Source: Rhizomys pruinosus
Lineage: Eukaryota; Chordata; Mammalia; Rodentia; Spalacidae
Length of the DNA stretch: 64,000 nt
NCBI GenBank assembly: GCA_009823505.1
Contig: VZQC01007982.1
Location: 1,139,873-1,203,872, forward strand
Reading direction: 5' to 3'
Shown here: positions 54,210-64,000 of the stretch, piece after piece
How positions within the stretch are numbered: position 1 is the stretch's first letter
Layout of the letters: every line of letters starts with the position of its first letter
Notes under the pieces: generated by a model
Told to the model about the DNA's origin: nothing
Seen by the model: only the letters and a program-made list of their open reading frames with translations
Database searches by the model: none
Translations under genes and position numbers: made by a program

Positions 54210-54630
54210 GAGACAAACTGAGTGGGTGCCGTGGCTCAATGGTTAGAGATAAATATTCAAATTCTTTCATACTTGATTGTCCTTGAGACTCTGGATTCTT
54301 ACTATGAGGGGAAAGATAATATAATTATAACAGAGGGTAGTAAAACTGCATCCTAGATGCTACTGAGACAAAATCATGGCATAGCTGTATCTATATAGAT
54401 ACAGTTCCCAGCTCTTCTGTTCACTGAAAAGACCCAGTCACTAAACCAATAGCAATCACACTCTGGCATCTATACAGTGATTAGCTGAGGCTGGGAAAGT
54501 ATCTTTGGACATATTCTTAAATCTACACATTACAAATATATTAAAATAAACGTACATTTGATATAAATTCAGCAACATTTACTTCACTATTCTACTTCTG
54601 CTGATTTAGATGGCTTCTGATTCCTTTGCA
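54210..54630. other. Intron-like stretch
   Basis: A short ID-head-like fragment (gggtgccgtggctcaatgg) at about 54,224-54,250. Nothing else recognised. Confidence 0.35.
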
Positions 54631-54635
54631 AGTGT

Positions 54636-55186
54636 GTGGTGTATGTGTGTTATATATTCATGTGTGTGTACATGTATATGTATATATGTGGAGACCAGAG
54701 GTTGATGTCAGGTGTCTTCCTCAGTCCCTCTCACCTTATCTTTAAAATGTATCTGTATCTGTGTGTGTGTGTGTGTGTATGTGTATGTATGTGTGTGCAT
54801 GTGTGTGCAGGTGCCTGGAGAGAGCAGAAGAGGGTATCACTTTGGAACTGGTGTTACAGGTGATTGTGAGCCAGCTCATGGATGTGCTGGGAACTGAACT
54901 CCAGTCCTCTACAGGAGCAGCAAGCTCTCTCTGAGCCATCTCCAGCCTTCCACTTTATATTTTTATGACAAGATCTATCGCTGAACCTGGAGCACTCTGT
55001 TTCATCTAGAGATTCTGATCCTGGTCAGTAAATCCCAGCAATCCTCCTGTCTCCAACTCCCCAAATGTGGGGATAATAGGCCGCACCATGGCATCAGGCT
55101 TTTCACATGGGTGCTGAGGATCCAAACTCAGGTCTTCATGTTTGCTTGGGAAGCAATTTACCAACTAAGGCATCTCCCAAACTCTA
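54636..55186 (-). repeat. B3-type SINE interrupted by a B2-type SINE
   Basis: B3 parts at 54,636-54,735 (TG-rich tail, 'gagaccagaggttgatgtcagg') and 54,948-55,186 ('gcaatcctcctgtctccaac', 'caggtcttcatgtttgc', 'taccaactaaggcatctccc'). Confidence 0.75.
54736..54947 (-). repeat. B2-type SINE inside a B3
   Basis: A (TG)n-rich tail, 'gagagcagaagagggtatcac', 'gaactgaactccagtcctc' and 'gagccatctccagcc'. Confidence 0.8.
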
Positions 55187-55231
55187 GTTTCTAATTCTTT
55201 AACGTCGTATATAATACTGCCTCAAAGTATT

Positions 55232-55432
55232 ATTTTTTTGAGACATTTCAGGCTGGCCTTGAACTCGCTGTATAGCCAATGATGGTCTGGAATTTCTGAT
55301 GTCTGTGTCTTCATCTCCCCAGTGTGTGGATTACAGGTGTGTGCTACCAAGCCTGGTGTGTGGAGTGCTGGTGACTAGACCAGGGCTTTGTGCACACAAG
55401 GCAAGCACTGTACTACATGAGCTACAACCCCA
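55232..55432 (-). repeat. B4-type SINE, reverse
   Basis: B1-like 'ttcaggctggccttgaactc' and 'gtggattacaggtgtgtgc', then ID-like 'gaccagggctttgtgcac' and 'gagctacaaccccac'. Confidence 0.7.
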
Positions 55433-56040
55433 CCTTATGCATGGCCCTTAGTAAAATTTCTTGCATTAAAATAAACTGACTAAAGGGAAGGAATGTTCTT
55501 AAGCTTTTGATTAGCACTGTCAAATCACATTCAGAAAGGTCATGCCAGATTTCATGACAAGTGGCAGGTGGGAGAGAAGCACTGAGTCACTACATTCATA
55601 GTGAGATACATCTTAGATTTGTATACTGCTGCGTATCTGCTAATCTGACATATCAACTACAGGTGCCCCTGTATTTCTTTGTTTTTCCCCTTCATTTTCT
55701 TGTGGAGGAAACTTAACACAATTCTAAACACTATATGGAAAATCTCCATTGATAGAACATTCTCCTGTTTGTTTTGTGTATTGAGTATATATCAACGAAG
55801 ATTAGAATGCCATTTTCAAATGTAATATATTACTTATAATTAATGTTTCCAATTATGAATACTTCACTTGTACATATGGTTATCATGAGGCTTTTTAGCA
55901 ATTTGGGTAGCTACCTTTGAAATCTCTGGGGTTTTTTTATTCTAACTTTTCTTTTTTAGACTCATTGTATGTGACATGTATTTCCCACACATAGTTTAGG
56001 AGGTTAACTAACTCTGTAAACATCACTTTCTATCTACATT
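55433..56040. other. AT-rich intron-like stretch
   Basis: Nothing recognised. Confidence 0.4.
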
Positions 56041-56089
56041 TCCCTATGAGGACTATGAAAGCCCAGGGAAGTAGCTGACAGACAGAATA

Positions 56090-56235
56090 TCCTTTGGAGT
56101 AGAGAGATCTTCAAGTTCATCTGCCCTCACCCCTCCATTTTATACTTGGGAAAACTAAGGCAAAGGGCAGTTATGTAACTTTATTAAAGTCGTACAGCTA
56201 CTTAGAGACAAAAACCCAAGTGTGATTCAGCACGG
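56090..56235 (+). repeat. MIR
   Basis: 'ctccattttatacttgggaaaac', 'ggcagttatgtaactttatt' and 'cgtacagctacttagagac'. Confidence 0.65.
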
Positions 56236-56239
56236 TGTC

Positions 56240-56708
56240 CTTTCCACGCAGCTTCTCGGAATGTGCAAAACTCAAAGAGAATCTGTGTTAGGGAAGCAGA
56301 AATCGGGTGTCTCATTTCAGAATTCTAGGATGTCACTTTTTCAATCAACATTTAGAGAAAACGGACCAATAACTACAGTAGAAACCAAGGTGAAGGGACA
56401 TTTCTGCTATTTGGGAAACTAGAAGTAAAGAATGGGGCTTCTAATACAGGGATTTACAGCAATCCAAGTCCGCAGCTCCTGAGGGCCTCACATTTGGTTT
56501 TGTGGCTGTGCTCCACACTTTGTCTCATTCTGTTCTAACTATAATCTCCAGCACAAAGAGCTTCTGTACCTTGCCTCGGGAAGCCGCCAAGCGTCTGGGT
56601 GAGGATTTGAACCTGGACTCTCACAGAAGGAGCACAGGATTGCTGTGATGATCTGGCTTTCCCTCGCTCTTTCCTCGAAGGATCAAAGTTCCCCACAAAT
56701 CCATGCAT
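56240..56708. other. Intron-like stretch
   Basis: No repeat recognised. The 175-codon minus-strand frame covering 56,535-57,062 runs into SINE sequence and has no recognised domain. Confidence 0.4.
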
Positions 56709-56985
56709 TTGGGCTGGGGAGATGGCGCTTGTGTGAAGTAGGGACCTGAGTGAATTCCCAGAGCCGTATAAAAGCTGGCTGTGGTAAGGCGTTGTCTTGT
56801 CTATGCCCCAATGGATGGTGAAGAGAAGAGGATCCTCAGAAGCCCGCCAGCAAGGGCAGAGGCACACCGTAAGTGACCCTCCCTTGTCAAGATGGAGGAC
56901 CGGTTCTTGGGCTTGTCCTGTGACCTTCATGTGTGCATCTTGGGACATGCACCCCCACTCACACACACTCACACACACAAAGATT
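56709..56985 (+). repeat. B2/B4-type SINE relic
   Basis: 'ttgggctggggagatggcgc' head, a diverged middle, and a CA-rich 'actcacacacactcacacac' end. Confidence 0.55.
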
Positions 56986-57084
56986 GAAAAGGTCCATTCC
57001 TTAGAGCACCATGATCCAACTTCTTGGAACAAAAACTTTAGAACTAATTCTAAGCCCCTCATCTGTCATTTGCTATGTAGATGA

Positions 57085-57230
57085 TTTTTTTCATCCCACA
57101 TTGTAACATGGGCGTGATAATATCTACCTGAAAGGGTTGTTGGAGCTACAAATAAAGAAGAGAAAATGTCTCCGTTGTTGGTAAAGTATCTGACACCTGC
57201 CAAAAGTTCAGTAACTAACTGCTAACTGCC
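57085..57230 (+). repeat. MIR fragment
   Basis: 'acatgggcgtgataatatctac', 'gggttgttggagctacaaat' and 'taaagtatctgacacctgcc'. Confidence 0.6.
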
Positions 57231-57800
57231 ATGGTCATTGTTAGCATGACAGGTTTTTTACTCTCCTCATCACCCACGTCTCCATTAGCGATTCTTTTTC
57301 TCCATATTGACCTCTTTTTTTAATGCAAAACTCCTGCAAGGGTGACACATTTCCCAAAGGGCTGGTGATTCATCAGTTGTTTTTCTCTGGACAGGAGCGA
57401 GCCGAGTATTATTAAAGCTCAAGAAAGGAGACAGAGATAGAGAAGAAAGAGGTGGGCAGACCTCAAAGATAGTTAGAGCCTGCTTTCCCCAAACTCATCA
57501 GGGTAAGTTTCTAGAACAGCTTTTTGAAGTCTGGTGTGCTCGTATATGGCCCTATAATCTTTATTAAGATTCTAGAGGGTCTAGCAGAGAATGAGAAAGC
57601 CCACTATTGGAGCCCTGCCCAAGGACTCCCAAGCCCCGTGGCCACCTGCTTATTCATACTGCAGTCGCACAAGTGATCAACAACCTTCCACAAACTCTTC
57701 TGTTTACTGTGCCTGGCAGGCCTCTTGCCATGGAAAAGTACCTTGTACTCTTAAGTACAGGGTGCGTATTGCACAACATGAAAGGTCTTACTAAGGCATC
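57231..57800. other. Intron-like stretch
   Basis: Nothing recognised. Confidence 0.4.
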
Positions 57801-57804
57801 TTGT

Positions 57805-57882
57805 GGGGCAGGGATCTAGCTCAGTAGTAGAGCATTTACCTAGTGGTACAAGACCATTACTTCAGTCCCCAGAACTAGCTCT
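57805..57882 (+). repeat. ID SINE, diverged
   Basis: 'cagggatctagctcagtagtagagc' and 'cttcagtccccagaac'. Confidence 0.7.
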
Positions 57883-58405
57883 CAGAGCTGAGTCCCTGAC
57901 AGTCACTAATGTGAGGATCAACTGCTTTCTCCCCACATTAAATACTCCTTCATCTTTCACCTCTCATTTTTCATCATCACCAGACGGTCATAGCACATAA
58001 AACTGGGCTCACGTGGAGCCAGAAAAAGGAGCAGCTCCGTCTCACCTGGCTCCCCGACACCTCTCCACTTGTCCACCCATTCAGAAAGCAGCCTGGGCTG
58101 CCCCCTCCCTCAGCCACCATCCTGGGTTCTTTGGATGAAGAGGCAAATAGCAGTCAGATCTCTGCCTTCTAGTGCAAGTTGATGGCCACAGACAAGGGAT
58201 GTGACCATAGGTAAATTATGAATGCTACAAATAGAAGCAAGGGGAGGCAGGTCACCAAGTGATATTTGAGCAATGTACTGAAAGACGAAAGGGAAAGACC
58301 TATCATGGTGAAAGCCTGTTCCAGACACAGAAAAGCCTCTCTCTCTCTCTCATATGGGGACAGAGCTTAATTTTTCATTTATCTTTTTTTTAATTTATAA
58401 ATCAC
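57883..58405. other. Intron-like stretch
   Basis: Only a short (CT)n at about 58,338-58,351. Nothing else recognised. Confidence 0.4.
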
Positions 58406-58475
58406 CAATAAAGTGCTTATGATGCCCAAGCACTCTTCTGAGTGCTTTACATAGATATTCACTCTCCCGATCTTT

Positions 58476-58870
58476 TAAAAATATTTTTTTATGTCAGACG
58501 TGGTGGCGCATGCCTTTAATCCCAGCACTCAGGAGGCAGAGGCAGGTGGATCTCTGTGAGTTCAAGGCCTGCCTGGTCTACAGAGTGAGCTCCAGGTCAG
58601 CTGGGACTAAAGGGAGACCCTGTCTCAAAAATGACCCCCCCCCAATTTTTTTATTTATTAGTTTAATTTTACGTATATGTGTTTGCCTACATGTATATAA
58701 GTACACCGTGCCATGCAGTGCCTACAGAGATCAGAAGAAGGCATTGAATTCCTCTAGAACTGGAGTTACAGATGATCGTTAGCCACCAGTTGGGTGCTGG
58801 GAATCAAATCCAGGTTCTCTGCAAGAGTCGTCGGTGCTCTTAACCACTGAGCCATCTCTCTATCCCCCTA
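58476..58870 (-). repeat. B2 SINE inside MIR, itself split by B1
   Basis: The B2 body runs 58,656-58,866. Its tail side lies left of the B1. MIR-derived flanks 'actctcccgatcttt' (58,461) and 'acactcctaatcttt' (58,871) match at 12 of 15 positions and look like the old TSD. Confidence 0.75.
58492..58640 (+). repeat. B1 SINE inside a B2 tail
   Basis: 'cagacgtggtggcgcatgcc' to 'ccctgtctcaaaaatgacc', followed by a C run. Confidence 0.9.
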
Positions 58871-59009
58871 ACACTCCTAATCTTTACAACAAGCCCAGAC
58901 ACTCTTATCATCCTTCCTGTAAAGGGCAACTGAATCACAGAAGAGAAAGAGAACTTTCCAGAGGTCACTAAGCTTGAGAGTCATGAAACCTAGGTTTTAA
59001 CCTGGCTGG

Positions 59010-59610
59010 CTGGCTCCATAGCCCAAGGCTCAGTGACTGAACCCTGCTGTTGTGAAGTAGGGCAGGAGGGATAGAGATACATGGGGCCAGTCTGTGGGTG
59101 TAGTACAGTGACAGCAGATTCTTGAACAGGAGAGCAGCAGCCACCTTTGTTTAGAAAATTCTGCCCCATCCCATACATGGACGTTCATGCGCTCTGTGTT
59201 CATGTGTCCTGTAGGTTTGTGCCTGCTTGGTATGCTTGATGCTAAACTTTGAAACAATTCTCATTTATGGGAATGACAGGAAAGTTTGCTATGAAGTATG
59301 CTGTAGTTAAAGATGATATCTTATCAAATAATGTTTTGGTCATGAGTAATCACTTCTATTTTTAAAGTCTTACAAATACATGTCTGTTCCGGGGCTCTGG
59401 CAGTACTTGGATGTGTCTTCATACTTCCTGTGAACAACAAGCAACTTTTAGGTAGAACAGTTCATTGGTTTTTAGTATAATCACAACGTTATGCAACCAT
59501 TGCCACTATCTACTTCAAAAACATTTCCACCACTCCAGAAAGATCCCCCAAGATCTGTCAGCAGCCATTCTCAACTTGAGTCAACCACTATTTTACATAA
59601 AGCCTCTTTC
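59010..59610. other. Intron-like stretch
   Basis: Nothing recognised. Confidence 0.4.
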
Positions 59611-59611
59611 A

Positions 59612-60014
59612 TGATTGGCTTAAATTCTCAACTTGACACACCTGGGAAGAAGGAACCTCAACTGGGGAATTTTCTTTATTGGACTGGCATGTGGCCATGC
59701 CTATGGGACATTCTCTCAATTGTCTAGTGATGTGGGAGTGCCCAACCTACTGTGGGTGGTGCCACCTCTGGGCAGGTGGTCCAGGGTCGTATCAGAAAGC
59801 AGGCTGAGCATAGGCCAGGGAAGCAAGCCAGCAAGCAGTGCTCCTTCTTGGTCTGTACTTCAGTTCCTGCCTCCAGGTTCCTGCCCGGAGTTTCTGCCTG
59901 ACTTGCCTCAAAGATGGACTGCCACTTGGAAGTGTAAAATGAAAGCAATCCTTTCCTCCCCAACTTGGTTTTGATCAGAGTGTTTCATCATAGCAATAGA
60001 AAGCTAACTAGGAT
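59612..60014 (+). repeat. LTR-like repeat, copy 4
   Basis: 'attctcaacttgacacacctggg' to 'catagcaatagaaagctaactagg', same unit as at 28.7 kb. A TATA-like 'gtcgtatcagaaag' and 'gtgtaaaatgaaagc' occupy the expected positions. Confidence 0.75.
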
Positions 60015-60138
60015 AGTATCTTACCCACGGATCCCACTTCTGTCTCTGTGGTTTTTCATACTCTGAAAATGTCATGCGACTGGAGTCCTACAGCCTTGCC
60101 TTTGTGACTGGCCTCTTTCACATTAGCACACTTTTTTT

Positions 60139-60300
60139 GTTTGTTTCTTTGTTTGTTTGTTTTTTCGAGACAGGGTCTCCCTGTAGTCCCAGCTATCCTG
60201 GAACTCACTCTGTAGACCAGGCTGGCCTTGAACTCACAAAGATCCGCCTGTCTCTGCCTCCCAAGTGCTAGGCTTAAAGGCATGCACCACCATGCCCGGC
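60139..60300 (-). repeat. B1 SINE, reverse, shared insertion site
   Basis: Full reversed B1 bordered by 'cacattagcacacttt' at 60,119 and 60,301. Confidence 0.97.
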
Positions 60301-60320
60301 CACATTAGCACACTTTTTTT

Positions 60321-60360
60321 TATTTTATTTTATTTTATTTTAATTAATTAATTAATTAAT

Positions 60361-60391
<31 letters not shown>

Positions 60392-60610
60392 TTATGTGTA
60401 TGAATGTACTGTCTGCTTGCAGGTTTGTGCACCCGTGTTGTGCAATGCCGCGGAAGTCAGAAGAGGGTCTCATATTTCCCTGGAACTGGAGTTCTCCTGG
60501 AATTAGAGTCACAGATGGTTCTCAGCCGCCATGTGGGTGCTGGGGATCGAACCCGGGTCCTCTGCAAGAGCAGTCGGTGCTCTTAACCACTAGGCTATCT
60601 CTCCAGCCCC
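60321..60610 (-). repeat. B2 SINE, reverse, same site as neighbouring B1
   Basis: A long TTTTA/ATTA/TTTA tail (60,321-60,393) and a B2 body with the 17-bp internal duplication. It is followed by a third copy of 'cacattagcacacttt' at 60,611. Confidence 0.97.
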
Positions 60611-60659
60611 CACATTAGCACACTTTTAAGGGCCATCTATGATCTATTAGTTTTTCAAT

Positions 60660-60840
60660 CCTATTTATTTATTTGTTTATTTACTTATTTATTTATTTGT
60701 ATTTTTGAGACAGGGTCTCCTATAGCCCCAGCTGTCCTAGAATTCACTCTGTAGACCAGGTTGGCCTTGAACTCATAGAGATCCGCCTGCCTCTGCCTCC
60801 CAAGTGCTAGGATTAAAGGCATGCGCCTCCACACCTGGCT
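60660..60840 (-). repeat. B1 SINE, reverse
   Basis: A (TTTA)n tail, 'tttttgagacagggtctcc' to 'atgcgcctccacacctggc'. Confidence 0.92.
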
Positions 60841-60984
60841 TTTCATTCCTTTTTATGACTTGATACTATTCCACAGTGTGCATAACTTTGTGTGTATGTG
60901 CTTGTGTTAGTATGTTTTACATCTCTCTTGGGTATATACTTAGTGAAATTGCTTGGTATTGTAACTCTATGTTAAACTTTTGTT

Positions 60985-61115
60985 TTGCTTTTGTTTTTCA
61001 AAATGGAATCTCAGGTAGCCAAGCTGGCCTTGAACTCAATATGTAGCCAAAGCTAGCTTTGAACTCCTGGTCCTTTTTCCTCTACCTCCAAGTAATAGGA
61101 TCATAGCCCCTAGGT
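60985..61115 (-). repeat. Old B1-type SINE, reverse
   Basis: 'ttcaaaatggaatctcaggtagcc', 'ggccttgaactcaatatgtagcc', with an internal doubling of the 'gctggcc/gctagc ttgaactc' module. Confidence 0.6.
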
Positions 61116-61620
61116 TAACAAGTCAACTTTTGATAATAGTGTATTACTTAGCATGTGACTATTTGGAAGAGGGGAAATACAGTTTACTTTAGCAAATGTC
61201 CAATTATGTCCTGTTCATATGAGGGGATGAGTAGGGGTACCTCATTCTTAGGGCTTCATGAGTCAGTACCCTGCAGATTATGAGAGCTCATAGTATGTAT
61301 TCTCCACACAGACCCCTCTGAGGCCACTTTTAACATTTCTTTCCATATAACAGATGGCTATGACCATAAGGAATTTGTCCCTAGGTAACTGGGGCTCAAA
61401 GTTGAACAACCAGCCTTTCCAGGGATTTCCTACAGCATGATGGGCAATCTTCAGAAGCTCTGAGATGATTAGAGAGGCCCTTGAGACTCATATTAATGTC
61501 AGTGTGTGCATTCTCTGTATGCCTAGCACGAAGTGGAATGCCTCGCAGCTCCTCCCCAGACCAACTCTCCACTAGTCTCTATTGACTAGCAAGTGCTTGA
61601 AATGTGGTGTGAGAGATGGT
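61116..61620. other. Intron-like stretch
   Basis: Nothing recognised. Confidence 0.4.
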
Positions 61621-61624
61621 GAGT

Positions 61625-61850
61625 GGGGTGGGAATGTGGCTCAGTTGGTAAGGTGCTTGTCTAGCATGCACAAAGTCCTGGGTCCGAGCCCCAGCACCAT
61701 ATTAAATCAGACATGGTAGTGCATGGCTGTGATCCCAGTCCTTGGAAAGTGGAGGCAGAAGAATCAAGAGTTCAGGTTCATCCTCAGCTCCATAATGAGT
61801 TTGAGCCCAGCTTGGGCTACTTATAAGATCCTGTCTCAAACAAAAAGGAT
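61625..61850 (+). repeat. B4 SINE (ID head + B1 body)
   Basis: 'gggaatgtggctcagttgg', 'ctagcatgcacaaagtcctggg', then 'tggtagtgcatggctgtgatccc' and 'ctgtctcaaacaaaaagg'. Confidence 0.85.
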
Positions 61851-61920
61851 TAACACCATATATATAATATATGGTGTTAATATATAAAACACCATATATA
61901 TATACATATATATGGTGTTT

Positions 61921-61980
<60 letters not shown>

Positions 61981-61985
61981 ATGGC
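61851..61985. repeat. AT-rich inverted repeats and (TA)n
   Basis: Two near-perfect hairpins, 61,851-61,879 (taacaccatata / tatatggtgtta) and about 61,881-61,925 (aaaacaccatatata / tatatatggtgtttt), followed by (TA)n with TACATA interruptions. Confidence 0.9.
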
Positions 61986-62164
61986 TTCAAGACTTGGGAT
62001 GACAAATATCTTAGTATTTTGAACATGTTGAATCACTTTGTATGTGTTAAGTAAACTATAGTATGAAAATTAATTTCACCTGTTTCGGCTTTTCTTAACT
62101 GGCTACTTAAAAATTTGACATCACACATGCAGCTCCCATTGTGGTTTGTATTATATTTGTATTG

Positions 62165-62342
62165 GACAGCTCTTATTCTAGATTATTCCTCATAGTAATT
62201 TGATCGGCTGGACAGTATTATCATCCCTACATTATTGGTGAGGAAATTGAGGCTTAGAAAGCTTAAGTAAATTGCCTGTGATCACACAGCTGTGGCTTAA
62301 GCACAAATCTATCTCCAAGCCTCGATTCTTACCCATCATTCT
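62165..62342 (+). repeat. MIR
   Basis: 'attattggtgaggaaattgagg', 'taaattgcctgtgatcacacagctg' and 'ctccaagcctcgattcttac', one of the best-preserved MIRs here. Confidence 0.85.
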
Positions 62343-63195
62343 ATACTACCCCCAGTCCAGAAACACAACCCATGTCACACAGAAGCCGTTATGGACATTA
62401 GCTATGGCAGAAAGCTGTTTCCCTATCTCTATTGGAGAAAAACAAGGGAGAATTGAGGAATCGGGAAATTCCTTACAGGAAAATTTCTTAAATATGAACT
62501 CTTGGTTTGTAAGGTTTGGGGTCACCCACCCAGGAGAGGACAATGGAACTGCTTTGAATTTCCTTTTATGTCCCAGATCGTGTGTTTCCATTTCTGTCAC
62601 ATGCTCGGCTGCCCTCTTCATGATGCTCCCAGTGAGACGAGGAGAAGTGAGATGGATTTTGCTCCAGGTTCACCCCCAGTCCCAGAACAGCAAAGTACAA
62701 GGCTTCTTGTTCATCCCATTTCTCTTGAATCTGTGAATATCAGGCGGACAGTCTTCATAGTAATCTTGCCCTCTTCTCAGATGCAGTGGACAGAGAAGGA
62801 GGCTGTGAAGGGGAGAGGACTCCTGTTTCTCTTTCTTCACTCCTTCAACCAGTCTCTAGGGGATAGGTTTATTCTCAGCCAAGTCTTCCTCTTCCCAAGG
62901 GCATCCTCATCAGTGTTAGCACACGAAGTCTCACATGTGCATCATTAATGCTAGCTGTCACTATTTCTTTAATGTTATGATGTCATCTTACTCTCATTTT
63001 ACATATACTCATGTATCATGAGTATAATTTGCTAATTTAATTTCAAATTACAAAGATGAAGCCCAGCCTAGCATAAACTTTTTTTCGGCTATTTTTTTTT
63101 TCAAGTTTGGAAAGGCAGGGGATGACTAGGAAAATTGGGAATTAGACTTGGCCCCTGAGCCTCATTCCTAAGTCATATTCTTAGGGGCTAGAAAC
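62343..63195. other. SINE-free intron-like stretch
   Basis: Two overlapping open frames (62,272-62,736 and 62,502-62,948, plus strand) lack recognisable domains. The first begins inside the MIR. No splice-site pairing was obvious. Confidence 0.4.
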
Positions 63196-63207
63196 ATTAT
63201 TGGAAGC

Positions 63208-63298
63208 CAGAGAGGAAGGGAGGAAGGGAGGAAGGAAGCAAGGAAGGAAGGAAGGAAGGAAGGAAAGAAGGAAAGAAGGAAAGAAGGAAGGAAGGAAA

Positions 63299-63347
<49 letters not shown>

Positions 63348-63372
63348 AAAAGAAAGAAAGAAAGAGAAAAAA
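63208..63372 (+). repeat. Homopurine (GGAA)n/(GAAA)n tract
   Basis: About 165 bp, GGAAG then GAAAGAAA units, with a C only at about 63,240. Gives misleading Lys/Glu/Arg-rich open frames. Confidence 0.97.
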
Positions 63373-63375
63373 TAC

Positions 63376-63745
63376 TTTTTCTCTCCTTCCTTTCCCCCCC
63401 TGAATTATTACCAAGAAACCCAGCAACTTGATGGTTATAAGTGACTAGAATCAGACATCAGATTCTAAGAAGCTAATGCTTGGGCCATTGTTGATACAGT
63501 TGCTCCATTTTCGCTTTTTAATTAAATTCAAGTTCTTAATCAAATGTTCATGTTGGCTTTAACAGCTACATGGTAAATAAGTTCCAGCCTTTGGTTTATT
63601 TTATTTTATTATTTTTGCCTAGTCATTCTGACTTAAAATTCCTCAGCTGTTTCAGATCTAGCTCAGCAGAGATGACAGTATACTATAGCAAGAAATCAGA
63701 AGCATAGAACAGTATTAAGAAAGGTACACAGCCCGAAATCAGATG
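63376..63745. other. AT-rich intron-like stretch
   Basis: Nothing recognised besides a TTTTATTTTATT run near 63,598. Confidence 0.4.
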
Positions 63746-63749
63746 ACCT

Positions 63750-63895
63750 GAATTCTAGTGCTATTTCAAGAATGAACTAGCAGCAAGGCCCTGGGGAACC
63801 TTAGTTCCATAAACATTTATTGGACACCTACTATGTTCAAGGGATTGTAATAATTGCTGTCAGCATCACAAAGATGACAAAAATGTGGCTTCTCT
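63750..63895 (+). repeat. MIR/L2-type ancient relics
   Basis: 'gacctgaattctagtgctat' (MIR-like), then 'aaacatttattggacacctactatg' and 'catcacaaagatgacaaaaatg'. Confidence 0.5.
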
Positions 63896-64000
63896 GAGGA
63901 CTTTTTACCTGAGCTGCCAGCCTCAGAGCTCTGGGTCTGAGGGGTCACCTGCGTTAAGAAAGAACAACATATCTATTGAGAAATGGAAAACGAACTTATT

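Larger units (their letters stand above)
58410..59005 (+). repeat. MIR interrupted by SINEs
   Basis: Left part 58,410-58,475 ('aagtgcttatgatgcccaag', 'ctgagtgctttacatag') and right part 58,871-59,005 ('aatctttacaacaagccc', 'gaatcacagaagagaaag', 'gaggtcactaagcttg') join into one MIR. Confidence 0.75.

Noticed and set aside
56535..57062. 175-codon minus-strand open frame
   Set aside because: Half of it is SINE relic; no conserved motif.
62272..62948. Overlapping 154- and 148-codon open frames
   Set aside because: The first starts within a MIR; no splice-site pairing or domain supports an exon.

Overview
This window is rodent nuclear DNA. The evidence is a very dense load of rodent SINEs (B1, B2, B3, B4 and ID types), many with intact target-site duplications (TSDs), over a background of old mammal-wide MIR and L2-like relics. 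Most young B1 copies share two traits: 'aatcctagcacttggg' in the left part and an A-tail interrupted by 'gacc'. From memory these are not the common Mus or Rattus B1 forms, so I infer a non-murine myomorph rodent. The genus cannot be fixed from this sequence. I see no recent full-length L1 or endogenous retrovirus.

The only clear gene-regulatory region is at about 6.5-11.65 kb. A large CpG island (about 6,950-9,700) contains GC-rich promoter-type sequence, a 235-bp CCT/CTC homopyrimidine tract, a YY1-type motif, CACGTGAC boxes and a NotI site. Splice-donor signals on the minus strand (best at 9,064, weaker at 8,613 and 8,262) suggest one or more noncoding first exons of a leftward transcript. 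A second, smaller GC-rich block (about 11,200-11,650) ends in a strong plus-strand donor at 11,538. It contains a GGC repeat inside a short AUG-started polyglycine frame and looks like the first exon of a rightward transcript. A further plus-strand candidate exon (6,687-6,879) sits left of the island, and its 3' splice-site-like signal is duplicated by an 82-bp tandem duplication. The simplest reading is a divergent or multi-promoter locus whose introns fill the rest of the window. I could not recognise the gene, and I found no supported protein-coding exon.

From about 12 kb to the right end the sequence looks intronic or intergenic. It is SINE-rich, with several ordered nested insertions (MIR>B2>B1 near 58.7 kb; B2>B1 near 53.9 kb; B3>LTR-like near 28.8 kb), four copies of a roughly 400-bp LTR-like repeat, many microsatellites, and local duplications at 23.3 and 50.3 kb. 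The 3.1-kb block at 48.3-51.4 kb contains only one recognisable repeat, an ID relic, and is the best candidate for conserved noncoding sequence outside the promoter. No tRNA, rRNA, CRISPR array, bacterial, viral or toxin gene was found.
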